Assembly: GCA_900116485.1 (NCBI GenBank)
Contig: FPAX01000009.1
Span: forward strand, 31,743-95,742
DNA: 64,000 nucleotides
Reading direction: 5' to 3'
Source: Selenomonas sp. GACV-9
Lineage (GTDB): Bacteria; Bacillota; Negativicutes; Selenomonadales; Selenomonadaceae
Made by a program: the position numbers and the translations under genes. The notes beneath the pieces were generated by a model, which had not been told where the DNA came from, did no database searches, and saw only the letters and a program-made list of their open reading frames with translations. Shown piece after piece: positions 28,031-36,620 of the stretch (position 1 is its first letter; each line of letters begins with the position of its first letter).

Positions 28031-28702
28031 ATGAGTGAAGAGATTGTAAAAATCAAAGGCAGCAAGTCCGGTCTGCAGCTCAGCTTTGCAGAAGGTGCTA
28101 CTTTTGAGGCTGTGCGCAAGGACATTGAGGAGAAGCTGATATCCGGCTCAGGATTCTTCCTGCGTGGGACATTGGTGCTGCTTCCCCACGATGCTTTCAG
28201 CGAGGAGGAGCGCGGTCTGCTGCAGAAGATGTTCCATGAACATGGCCTGATCTGTCGCACGCTGAATCCTGAGACGCAGCAAGTTCCGTCGGAGCAGGTG
28301 CGCAAAGAGAATCAGCAGGAAAAACAGCAACAGCAGCAAGCTGCTGCCAAGGCGGCAGCAAGAAGAGAGAAAGTCCAGGAGATGGTCGTTGTCAACCGCA
28401 CCTTGCGTGGCGGACAGGAAATCCGCACGGAAAGTTCGGTCATGGTCTGTGGCAACGTCAACCCTGGCGCGCAGATCATTGCCGGCGGAAGTATCGACAT
28501 CCGCGGTACCTGCCGTGGCATGGTACATGCCGGTGCCTTTGGCGATAGTACGGCGTTCATCATTGCCGATCATCTGATGCCGACGCAGATCCGCATCTCG
28601 AATCTGATTGCCCGGTCGCCGGATGAGATGGAGAAGACAGAGCGAGCTGAGCGGGCTTCCATCAAAGAAGGCCGCATTGTGATTGAACCAATAGAAAGGT
28701 AG
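28031..28702 (+). CDS. minC: Septum site-determining inhibitor MinC
   Basis: MinC blocks FtsZ assembly away from midcell. N-terminal domain (about 1-100), a Gln/Ala-rich linker (about 95-120), then the C-terminal beta-helix (VVNRTLRGGQEI, VMVCGNVNPGAQIIAGGSID, RGTCRGMVHAGAFGD) that dimerises and binds MinD. ATG 28031 is well spaced from GAGG; an in-frame GTG at 28019 is less likely. Confidence 0.94.
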   Translation: MSEEIVKIKGSKSGLQLSFAEGATFEAVRKDIEEKLISGSGFFLRGTLVLLPHDAFSEEERGLLQKMFHEHGLICRTLNPETQQVPSEQVRKENQQEKQQQQQAAAKAAARREKVQEMVVVNRTLRGGQEIRTESSVMVCGNVNPGAQIIAGGSIDIRGTCRGMVHAGAFGDSTAFIIADHLMPTQIRISNLIARSPDEMEKTERAERASIKEGRIVIEPIER

Positions 28703-28713
28703 GAACGGACAAT

Positions 28714-29502
28714 ATGAGTGAAATCTATGTAATTACCTCCGGTAAGGGTGGCGTTGGCAAGACGACGACGACGGCAAATCTCGGTGTAGGCCTTGCGATG
28801 CGCGGCAAGAAGGTTGTACTGGTCGATACGGATACGGGGCTTAGGAACCTCGACCTGCTCCTCGGGCTGGAGAACCGCATCATGTATGACCTGATTGATG
28901 TTACCGAAGGCCGCGTTCCTTACAAGAAGGCACTGGTTCGTCATAAGAAATATGACACGCTGTTCCTGCTGCCGACCTCCCAGGTCAAAGACAAGATGGC
29001 TGTGAATCCGGAGCAGCTCGTCGCACTCTGCAAGGAGCTGCGGAAGGAGTTCGACTATATCCTGATCGACTGCCCGGCTGGTATCGAGCAGGGCTTCAAA
29101 ACGGCAATTGCTGCTGCTGATACGGCGCTCGTCGTCACGATGCCGGAGATCTCGGCAGTACGCGATGCGGACAAGATCATCGGCGAGCTTGGCCGTGCCG
29201 ATAAGCAGGACATCAAGCTGATCGTCAACCGTATCCGTCCGCAGATGGTCGAGAATGGTGATATGCTCGATATGAGCGATATCAACGATATCCTTTCGAT
29301 CGACTGCATCGGTCAGGTGCCAGATGACATCAAGGTCGTCACGAGCACGAACAAGGGCGAGCCCTGCATCACGATGGATGATTCGCAGGCTGGCACTGCT
29401 TACCGCAATATTGTTGCCCGCATGTGCGGCGAGGATGTTCCGTTCATGGAATTTGCCAAAGAGGGTTTCTGGACGCGCCTCAAGCATGTTTTCGGTAAAT
29501 AA
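28714..29502 (+). CDS. minD: Septum site-determining ATPase MinD
   Basis: Membrane-associated ATPase that recruits MinC and is driven by MinE. Deviant Walker A SGKGGVGKTTTTANLG near the start, VDTDTGLRNLDLLLG, and DCPAGIEQGF are typical. The C-terminal amphipathic helix EGFWTRLKHVFGK is the membrane-targeting sequence. 262 aa. Confidence 0.97.
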   Translation: MSEIYVITSGKGGVGKTTTTANLGVGLAMRGKKVVLVDTDTGLRNLDLLLGLENRIMYDLIDVTEGRVPYKKALVRHKKYDTLFLLPTSQVKDKMAVNPEQLVALCKELRKEFDYILIDCPAGIEQGFKTAIAAADTALVVTMPEISAVRDADKIIGELGRADKQDIKLIVNRIRPQMVENGDMLDMSDINDILSIDCIGQVPDDIKVVTSTNKGEPCITMDDSQAGTAYRNIVARMCGEDVPFMEFAKEGFWTRLKHVFGK

Positions 29503-29513
29503 GGAGGATTTGT

Positions 29514-29786
29514 ATGATTGACGCATTGATGAAGATTTTCGGCAAAAAAGAACAGTCGGGCAAGATTGCGCGCGACCGTCTGAAGGTCGTACTCATTCAT
29601 GACCGTGCAAACATTTCCCCGGAAGTCATGGATAACCTCAAGAATGACATCATCAAGGTCATTTCGAACTATATGGAAATCAACCAGCAGGATATGGATA
29701 TCTCCCTGGCCAATGATGATGATTCGGTGGCACTGGTCGCTAATATTCCGGTCAGCCGCATGAAACATGACAAGGGTTCCCATTGA
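29514..29786 (+). CDS. minE: Min-system topological factor MinE
   Basis: The 90-aa protein has the MinE layout: ARDRLKVVLIHDR (the MinD-contacting strand/helix) followed by the topological-specificity domain (DIIKVISNYMEINQQDMDIS and a final strand). A MinE rather than DivIVA-type topology factor means pole-to-pole oscillation is likely. AAGGAGG precedes the ATG. Confidence 0.95.
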   Translation: MIDALMKIFGKKEQSGKIARDRLKVVLIHDRANISPEVMDNLKNDIIKVISNYMEINQQDMDISLANDDDSVALVANIPVSRMKHDKGSH

Positions 29787-29803
29787 GAGATGAATAAAAC
29801 GAA

Positions 29804-30907
29804 ATGACGAAAAGCATATTACGTCGCACGGATTTCACCTTGTTGGCCGCGACATTGGGGATCATCCTCATGAGTCTTGTCATCATCGGTAGTGCGACTC
29901 ATATCAATACGCCCAGTGACGACCGTTACTGGTTTGTGGCGCGTCAGGGTATCTTTGCTTTGATGAACATCGGCCTGGCTGCCTTCCTGATGAACTTCGA
30001 CTACAAGATGCTGCAGGGGTACGGCAACCGGCTCTATGTATTCAACCTCATCATGCTAGTGGCTGTCATGCTCGTTGGCCAGTCGGCACTTGGTGCGCAG
30101 CGTTGGATATCGATTGGCCCTATCAGCATCCAGCCGTCGGAGTTCTCGAAGATCATCATGATCATCTCCCTGGCCGCGATGCTTGAAGAAAGGGTCGGCA
30201 AGCTCAACAATCTCCACGACTTGCTGCCAGTGGCAGCCTATGTGGGCGTGCCCTTCCTGCTGGTCCTCAAGCAGCCAGATTTGGGGACATCGCTGGTATT
30301 CATGGCGATTTTCCTCGGCATGATCTTCATCAGCGGCATAAACCTACGGCTGCTCGGAGGGATATTTGCCGCAGGCATCGCGATGATGCCGCTGCTCTGG
30401 CATGTGCTCAAGGATTATCAGAAGATGCGCATCATGGTCTTCATGGATCCGAATGTCGATCCGCTGGGATCAGGTTATCATATCATCCAGTCAAAGATAG
30501 CCATCGGTTCGGGGATGCTGTTTGGCAAGGGGCTGTTCGGCGGCACCCAGAGCCAGCTGAACTTCCTGCCCGAGAACCACACGGACTTCATCTTCGCCGT
30601 CGTTGGCGAGGAGCTGGGATTTATCGGCGTGACCTTCCTGCTGCTGCTGTATCTGGTGGTGCTCTGGCGCGGCGTGCTGATTGCCCGTGATGCCAGCGAT
30701 ATGTTCGGCCGCTTGCTGGCCGTTGGCATCACTTCGATGCTGGCCTTCCATGTGCTGGTAAACGTTGGCATGACGCTGGGTATCATGCCGGTAACAGGTA
30801 TCCCATTGCCACTCATGAGCTATGGCGTCAGCTCGCTGACGACCAATATCATGTCGATTGCGATACTTTTGAATATCCAATTGCGAAAACAAAAATTGCT
30901 GTTCTAG
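29804..30907 (+). CDS. rodA: Rod-shape glycosyltransferase RodA (SEDS family)
   Basis: RodA polymerises peptidoglycan glycan strands for elongation with PBP2. The 367-aa protein has about ten membrane helices and the SEDS signatures: GAQRWISIGPISIQPSEFSK, LKQPDLGTSLVF, ENHTDFIFAVVGEELGF and GIPLPLMSYGVSSL. Position beside PBP2 and the min genes argues for RodA rather than FtsW. It is the only SEDS gene in the window. Confidence 0.95.
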   Translation: MTKSILRRTDFTLLAATLGIILMSLVIIGSATHINTPSDDRYWFVARQGIFALMNIGLAAFLMNFDYKMLQGYGNRLYVFNLIMLVAVMLVGQSALGAQRWISIGPISIQPSEFSKIIMIISLAAMLEERVGKLNNLHDLLPVAAYVGVPFLLVLKQPDLGTSLVFMAIFLGMIFISGINLRLLGGIFAAGIAMMPLLWHVLKDYQKMRIMVFMDPNVDPLGSGYHIIQSKIAIGSGMLFGKGLFGGTQSQLNFLPENHTDFIFAVVGEELGFIGVTFLLLLYLVVLWRGVLIARDASDMFGRLLAVGITSMLAFHVLVNVGMTLGIMPVTGIPLPLMSYGVSSLTTNIMSIAILLNIQLRKQKLLF

Positions 30908-30919
30908 CAGAATGATAGG

Positions 30920-30982
30920 CCTTCTCCGGGGATGCCACCGGCATCCAGCGCCTGACGGCGCCCTGTTGGGGAAGGTTTTTTT
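30920..30982 (+). terminator. Branched terminator after rodA
   Basis: An outer stem (CCTTCTCC 30920-30927 with GGGGAAGG 30968-30975) encloses two hairpins, GGATGCC/GGCATCC (30930-30946) and GCGCC/GGCGC (30948-30961), and is followed by seven T residues. The three-way junction makes it larger than a usual intrinsic terminator. Confidence 0.8.
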
Positions 30983-31033
30983 ACAGACAGGAAAATAATC
31001 CGGAACTGAATGATTGATGGAGGAATGAACAAA

Positions 31034-33649
31034 ATGGTACGACTTGACCACGAGGTGCTTCAGAACGTATTGAAGCCGTCCCGCTATACTGGCGGCGAGT
31101 GGAATGCCGTGAAGAAAGATTGGGATAAGGTGGATTGCACCTTTGCACTGGCGCTGCCGGATGTCTACGAGGTCGGCATGAGCAACCTCGGCCTGGCCAT
31201 CCTGTACGAGGTGCTGAACCGTCAGCCAAACATTGCCGCAGAACGAGTCTATGCGCCTTGGACGGATATGGAGCAGGAGATGCGCGCGCGGCAGATTCCG
31301 CTGTTCTCGCTCGAGACCCATACGGAACTTACTGCTTTTGACCTGTTAGGTTTTTCGCTGCAGTATGAGATGATCTATTCGAACGTGCTCAACATGCTCG
31401 ATTTGGCAGGCATACCTATCTGGGCCAAAGACCGTGATATCGATATGCCGTTCATCGTGGGCGGCGGCCCTTGCGTCTACAACGTGGAGCCTATTGCGGA
31501 TTTCTTTGATTTCTTCCTCGTTGGTGAGGGCGAAGAGGTCGTCGTTGAGGTATCCAATGCGCTGATTGCCTGGAAGAAAGCCGGCCGCCCAGGGGGGCGC
31601 CGTGGTTTCCTCGAGCGACTGCTGACCATAGATGGCATCTATGTACCGTCCTTTTATGAGCCGGTTTACGCTGCAAATGGCGATTATGAGCGCCTGACGC
31701 CGCTTTCTGACAAGGCGAAGTCCATCATCTACAAGCGCGTCTGCCGTGATATGGATGATGCCATGTCGGTGGAGAATCCCATCGTGCCGTATATGGACAT
31801 TGTCCATAACCGCATCATGCTCGAGCTGTTCCGTGGCTGCTCGCGCGGTTGCCGCTTCTGCCAGGCGGGCATCTGCTATCGTCCAGCCCGTGAGCGCACC
31901 GAGGCTAAGCTCAAGAAGATGGCCCGTGGCCTGGTGGATAAATCCGGTTACGATGAGATGAGCCTGACTTCGCTGTCGTCGGCTGACTATTCCTGCCTGG
32001 GGGGTCTTGTGGACAATCTCATGGAGGATTTCAAGGATGAGAAGGTCAGTTTCTCGCTGCCGTCCTTGCGCATCGATAGCTTTTCCATTGATCTGGCGCA
32101 TAAGATGCAGCAGGTAAGGAAATCCGGCCTGACCTTTGCGCCCGAGGCGGGCACGCAGCGGCTGCGCGATGTCATCAACAAGGGCGTTACTGAAGAGAAC
32201 CTCATGAACGCCTGTGGCTCGGCCTTCCGTCAGGGCTGGAAGCAGGTCAAGCTTTATTTCATGATGGGCCTGCCGACTGAGACCGATGAGGACATCATCG
32301 GCATTGCCAAGCTCGCCAAGAAGGTTGTCGATCTCTACACTGAGATCAAGGGGCGCCGCGGCGTGAAAGTTACGATTTCGGTTTCGTGCTTCGTGCCGAA
32401 ACCGTATACGCCGTTCCAGTGGTTCGGCCAGCTGCCGATTGCGGAGTTTGAGCGCCGCCAGCAGCTGCTCAAGGAGCACATCACCGACCGTGCCATCACC
32501 TTCAATTACCACGATGCGCGCCTCTCGATCATCGAGGGCGTCCTGGCCCGCGGCGACCGCCGCTTGGCCAAGGTCATCTATCAGGCCTGGCAGGATGGCG
32601 CGAAGTTTGACGGCTGGTCGGATCTCTATAAGCATGACACCTGGCTCGCTGCCTTTGACAAGTGCGGGGTCGATATGAGCTATTACAATGAGCGTACCCG
32701 TGACTTCAACGAGGCACTGCCCTGGGATATCACTTCGCCGGGCGTCAATAAGGAATTCCTGCTGCGCGAGTGGCAGAAAGCCATGCAGGGAGCACTTACC
32801 ATTGACTGCCGCCGCAGCAAGTGCACAGGCTGCGGCATCTGCCCGAACCTTGGCGTCCATGTCATCGACTACGCTAAGGAGGCGAAGCCTGTGGACTTGT
32901 CTGCAAAGCCTGCGGCACCGAAACAGCCGGAGACGGATCCGAAGGGCCCGGGCAAACAGCGCACGCTCTACAAGTTCCGTGCCGAAATCACGAAGGGCGA
33001 CGAACTCCGCTATGTCTCACACCTTGACTATGCGAACCTCTTCCTGCGTGCCTTTGACCGGGCCAAGCTGCCGATGGCTTACTCGGAAGGCTTCAATCCG
33101 CATATGAAGGTGGCCTTTGCCTCAGCCTTGTCATTGGGCGTGACGAGTGAGGCCGAGTACATGGACTTCGAGCTTGTCAAGCCGGTCTGCCAGCCGGAGG
33201 TATTTGATCGCCTAAGGGCCCAGCTGCCGCCGGGGGCGGAGCTGCGGGAATTGCGTGAGGTACATGGCAAGCAGCCGGCCCTTATGGCCCAGGCTGATGA
33301 GGCCCGCTACACCCTCACGGTGCCATATGCTGGCAGCGAGGCAGAGGCACAGAAGGCAGTAAAAGCCTACAATGATGCGTCAGAAGTCATCTGGCAGCGC
33401 GTGACGCCGAAGAAGAAACGCGAGATTGAGACGAAACAGTATATGAAGAAGCCAGTCACGGTCGCGTTGACGCCAGCAGGCTTGCAGCTTGTCATGGATA
33501 TCGTCATCACCCAGTCCGGCAGTGTCAAGCCAGTAGAGGTGCTGACAGCTATCCAGCAGCAGTTCGGTCTGGCTGTGGATGCCTCCCAGGCATTGATCAC
33601 GCGCAACGGACTGTTTGGCCGTGGCAAACGGTTGATTGAACTGGTATAA
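31034..33649 (+). CDS. B12-binding-type radical SAM protein fused to TIGR03936 (DUF2344) domain
   Basis: About 870 aa. The N-terminal half matches the TIGR03960 radical SAM family: a cobalamin-binding-like domain (about 1-240), then the cluster motif CSRGCRFCQAG (CxxxCxxC), followed near residue 590-605 by a second cysteine set, CRRSKCTGCGIC. The C-terminal ~230 residues (from KFRAEITKGDELRYVSHLDY) are the TIGR03936 radical-SAM-linked domain. Elsewhere the two parts are often separate neighbouring genes. Reaction unknown; constant placement before ribonuclease G suggests an RNA or ribosome-related substrate. ATG 31034 best fits GGAGG; ATG 31010 and 31025 are alternatives. Confidence 0.88.
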   Translation: MVRLDHEVLQNVLKPSRYTGGEWNAVKKDWDKVDCTFALALPDVYEVGMSNLGLAILYEVLNRQPNIAAERVYAPWTDMEQEMRARQIPLFSLETHTELTAFDLLGFSLQYEMIYSNVLNMLDLAGIPIWAKDRDIDMPFIVGGGPCVYNVEPIADFFDFFLVGEGEEVVVEVSNALIAWKKAGRPGGRRGFLERLLTIDGIYVPSFYEPVYAANGDYERLTPLSDKAKSIIYKRVCRDMDDAMSVENPIVPYMDIVHNRIMLELFRGCSRGCRFCQAGICYRPARERTEAKLKKMARGLVDKSGYDEMSLTSLSSADYSCLGGLVDNLMEDFKDEKVSFSLPSLRIDSFSIDLAHKMQQVRKSGLTFAPEAGTQRLRDVINKGVTEENLMNACGSAFRQGWKQVKLYFMMGLPTETDEDIIGIAKLAKKVVDLYTEIKGRRGVKVTISVSCFVPKPYTPFQWFGQLPIAEFERRQQLLKEHITDRAITFNYHDARLSIIEGVLARGDRRLAKVIYQAWQDGAKFDGWSDLYKHDTWLAAFDKCGVDMSYYNERTRDFNEALPWDITSPGVNKEFLLREWQKAMQGALTIDCRRSKCTGCGICPNLGVHVIDYAKEAKPVDLSAKPAAPKQPETDPKGPGKQRTLYKFRAEITKGDELRYVSHLDYANLFLRAFDRAKLPMAYSEGFNPHMKVAFASALSLGVTSEAEYMDFELVKPVCQPEVFDRLRAQLPPGAELRELREVHGKQPALMAQADEARYTLTVPYAGSEAEAQKAVKAYNDASEVIWQRVTPKKKREIETKQYMKKPVTVALTPAGLQLVMDIVITQSGSVKPVEVLTAIQQQFGLAVDASQALITRNGLFGRGKRLIELV

Positions 33650-33685
33650 TGGATATAGTCAGCAAAGGTGAAAAGGGGGGAGCTT

Positions 33686-35128
33686 ATGAAATCCATACTG
33701 GTGACCTGTGTACCCGAGGAAAATCGGGTAGCCATGGTGGAAGATGGTGTGCTTGAAGCCATTGAGATGGAGCGCTCGTCCCATTCACACCTGGTAGGGA
33801 ATATCTACAAAGGGCAGGTACAGAACGTCCTGCCGGGCATGCAGGCGGCATTTGTCGACATCGGAACGGAGAAGAATGCGTTCCTCTACATCGGCGATGG
33901 GCTGCCACAGGATGTGGTCAAGGCGCTGCCCAAGGTGCAGCATATCCATATCGGCCAGCGTCTGCCCGTCCAGATCATAAAGGATGCCATCGGCACGAAG
34001 GGGCCGCGGGCGACGACGCATATCTCGCTGCCGGGGCGCAACGTCGTGTTGATGCCGACTGCTGCCTATATCGGCATGTCGCGCCGTATCGACGATGAGG
34101 CTGAGCGCAGCCGGCTGCATGAGATTGCCAGCCGTATCTGTCCGAAGGGCATGGGGCTTATCATCCGCACTGTAGCAGCCGGGCAGAGCGAGGAAACCCT
34201 GAAGGCCGATGTCGAGTATCTGGTCAAGCTATGGGAATCTATCATGGCGCGGTTCAAGCTCAAAGGCAAGGGCACAAACCTGCTCTTCCGCGATGCAGAT
34301 CTCATCATCCGCATCGTGCGCGATTCGCTGACCGATGAAGTGGATGAGATGCTCATCGATGACCGCGAAGTCTGGCAGCGCGTGGTTGACCTCGTGCAGT
34401 TCCTGTCCCCGCAGCTGGTCTCGCGGGTCAGATTCTACGAGGGCAAGGAGCCGCTGTTCCGCAAATACGGCATTGAAGATGAGCTTGAAAAGCTCGGGGC
34501 CCGGGAAGTAGAACTGAAGTCTGGAGGCTTTCTCGTCATCGATAAGACCGAGGCCTTGACCGTCATTGATGTCAATACGGGCAAGTATGTCGGCAAGTCA
34601 AACCTCGGGGATACGGTCTATCAGACAAACCTTGAGGCAGCGGCTGAGATCCTGCGGCAGATCCGGCTACGCGATATCGGCGGCATCATCATCGTGGACT
34701 TCATCGACATGGAGAAGGAAGAGCAGAAGGAACATCTGCTGACCTACATGCGCGAAAATGTCCGTCATGATCGCACAAAGACCAATATCGTCGATATCAC
34801 GAGCCTGGGCCTTGTGGAAATCACGCGCAAGAAATCGCGGCAGAATCTCGACAGTATCATCTACAGCGAGTGCCCCGTCTGCCATGGCCGTGGCCGCGTC
34901 GAGTCGCCGGAGACCGTGAGCATCCGCATCGCGGCGGCAATCCGCCGCATGGAGCGAACCTCGCATGCGAGCGAGGGCTATGAGATCGAGGTTCATGAGA
35001 CCGTAGCCGAGGAGCTGCGGGCCAATCAGCTGATGATGGACCTGGCCGCGGAATTCGGCACGGACATCAAGGTAACGGTCAAGCCTGGCATGCATCCGGA
35101 AAACTACTCGATTCTCCAGCAGAGCTGA
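33686..35128 (+). CDS. rng: Ribonuclease G/E family endoribonuclease
   Basis: A 480-aa RNase G-type enzyme: S1 domain near the start (VGNIYKGQVQNVLPGMQAAF), RNase H-like and catalytic DNase I-like domain with metal Asp residues in VIDVNTGKYVG and IVDFIDME, and the zinc-link CPVCHGRGR. It cuts single-stranded RNA in rRNA maturation and mRNA decay. ATG 33686 follows GGGGGGAG; an upstream GTG is unlikely. The rplU-rpmA genes that usually follow in clostridia are not here. Confidence 0.95.
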   Translation: MKSILVTCVPEENRVAMVEDGVLEAIEMERSSHSHLVGNIYKGQVQNVLPGMQAAFVDIGTEKNAFLYIGDGLPQDVVKALPKVQHIHIGQRLPVQIIKDAIGTKGPRATTHISLPGRNVVLMPTAAYIGMSRRIDDEAERSRLHEIASRICPKGMGLIIRTVAAGQSEETLKADVEYLVKLWESIMARFKLKGKGTNLLFRDADLIIRIVRDSLTDEVDEMLIDDREVWQRVVDLVQFLSPQLVSRVRFYEGKEPLFRKYGIEDELEKLGAREVELKSGGFLVIDKTEALTVIDVNTGKYVGKSNLGDTVYQTNLEAAAEILRQIRLRDIGGIIIVDFIDMEKEEQKEHLLTYMRENVRHDRTKTNIVDITSLGLVEITRKKSRQNLDSIIYSECPVCHGRGRVESPETVSIRIAAAIRRMERTSHASEGYEIEVHETVAEELRANQLMMDLAAEFGTDIKVTVKPGMHPENYSILQQS

Positions 35129-35139
35129 ATATGAGAGAT

Positions 35140-35187
35140 GACACCGCCTGCAGTGGATATCTATCCACTGCAGGCGGTGTCTATTTA
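35140..35187 (+). terminator. Long perfect hairpin after rng
   Basis: A 20-bp perfect inverted repeat (35140-35159 with 35162-35181) around two central bases is followed by TATTTATG. The T tract is weak, but the stem is extremely stable; it could also serve as a 3' end protector. Confidence 0.8.
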
Positions 35188-35226
35188 TGTATACAATACA
35201 CATGGCGACTATATGTCTTTATAGTG

Positions 35227-35255
35227 TAGACACGTATGGAAACTATCAGTATAAT
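35227..35255 (+). promoter_or_regulatory. Promoter of the symporter gene
   Basis: TAGACA, a 17-base spacer and TATAAT lie about 60 bases before the start codon; only one position departs from consensus. Confidence 0.8.
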
Positions 35256-35316
35256 AAAGGCAGATGAGGGATTGTGAAATCATATTATCTTATTTTCCAG
35301 CAAAGGAGTGATTGTT

Positions 35317-36522
35317 ATGAACCTTTCAATCAAGATTTTTATCGCTCTGATACTTTCTGTTGTCGTTGGCCTTATTGCCGGTGAACCGGGACTGCCGTTC
35401 ATCAACTGGTGGATTGCGCCAATCGGCACCATCTTCATCAATCTCATCAAGATGATGATCGTACCGGTCGTATTCTTCTCCCTCGTCGTCGGTATGACAA
35501 GTCTCGGTGATACGAAGAAATTGGGACGCATCGGTCTCAAGACGATCCTGCTCTATCTCTGCACGACGGCGGTGGCCATCGTCATCGGCTTTGGCATTGC
35601 CGGCCTTGTCCATCCGGGGGTGGGCCTGCAGATGGCCAGTGAGGCAGCCGTCAAGGTCAAGGAAGCACCATCGATCATGCAGGTGTTCGTGGCCATGGTT
35701 CCTGCCAACCCCATCGAGGCGATGGCTAAGGCCCAGATCCTGCCGGTCATCATCTTCTCGCTGTTTGTCGGTGTCGGCATCCTGAAGGTCGGCGGTGAGC
35801 GGGCGGAACTGCTCGTCAGATTCTTCGATGCTGGGGCAGAGGTATCCTACAAGATCATCGGTATCGTCATGAGCTTTGCTCCGTACGGTGTCTTCGCACT
35901 GCTGCTGCCGGTCGTAGCCAAGAATGGCCCGAAGGTACTGCTGCCGCTGATGTCGGTCATCGCCTGCGTGGCTGTTGGCTGCGCAATCCATGCGATTGCC
36001 GTCTACTCGACGCTGGCCAAGGTCTGGGGCGGACATACGCCGCTGGAATTCTTCAAGGGCATGAGCGAGCAGATGCTCATCGCTTTCACGACTTGCTCCA
36101 GTGCAGCGTCCCTGCCAATCAACATGAAGAACTGCCAGGAAAAGCTTGGCGTATCCCGGGAGGTCTCCTCCTTCGTGCTGCCGCTGGGGGCGACGATCAA
36201 CATGGATGGCACGGCCCTCTACATGGGTGTCTGCACGCTGTTCATCGCCAATGTATTCGGTGTTGACCTGACGGCCGGTCAGATGATGATGATCGTGCTG
36301 ACGGGAACGCTGGCCTCAATCGGTACCGCAGGTGTTCCGGGTGCCGGCCTTATCATGCTGGCTATGGTCCTGCAGTCTGTTGGCCTGCCGATTGAGGGCA
36401 TGGCACTGGTGGCTGGTATCGACCGCGTCCTCGATATGTTCCGTACCTGCCTCAATATCACTGGTGATGGTGCGGTGACGATTGTTATGGATCAGGAAGA
36501 GAAAAAACATGCGGCAGCTTAA
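35317..36522 (+). CDS. Dicarboxylate/amino acid:cation symporter (DAACS family)
   Basis: A 401-aa transporter of the GltP/DctA family. Eight helices and two re-entrant loops are expected; the Ser-rich loop TTCSSAASLPINM, the substrate/cation motif GATINMDGTALYMG and the second loop GTAGVPGAG are intact. Substrate may be glutamate/aspartate or C4-dicarboxylates such as fumarate and succinate. ATG 35317 follows AAGGAGTG; ATG 35308 lies within that site and is rejected. Monocistronic with its own promoter and terminator. Confidence 0.92.
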   Translation: MNLSIKIFIALILSVVVGLIAGEPGLPFINWWIAPIGTIFINLIKMMIVPVVFFSLVVGMTSLGDTKKLGRIGLKTILLYLCTTAVAIVIGFGIAGLVHPGVGLQMASEAAVKVKEAPSIMQVFVAMVPANPIEAMAKAQILPVIIFSLFVGVGILKVGGERAELLVRFFDAGAEVSYKIIGIVMSFAPYGVFALLLPVVAKNGPKVLLPLMSVIACVAVGCAIHAIAVYSTLAKVWGGHTPLEFFKGMSEQMLIAFTTCSSAASLPINMKNCQEKLGVSREVSSFVLPLGATINMDGTALYMGVCTLFIANVFGVDLTAGQMMMIVLTGTLASIGTAGVPGAGLIMLAMVLQSVGLPIEGMALVAGIDRVLDMFRTCLNITGDGAVTIVMDQEEKKHAAA

Positions 36523-36581
36523 TATAGCTGGCATTTATGCTTAAGGCGGGAGTTGTGAGATGACCGTCTGATGAATACGAA

Positions 36582-36620
36582 GACCCGTTGACATTACAAA
36601 AAGTCAACGGGTCTTTTGTT
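36582..36620 (+). terminator. Terminator after the symporter gene
   Basis: An 11-bp stem GACCCGTTGAC/GTCAACGGGTC with a 10-base loop is followed by TTTTGTT. It directly abuts the structured block that starts at 36621. Confidence 0.85.

Noticed and set aside
31346..32860. 504-codon open frame on the - strand inside the radical SAM gene
   Set aside because: Antisense shadow of a gene with clear cysteine motifs.
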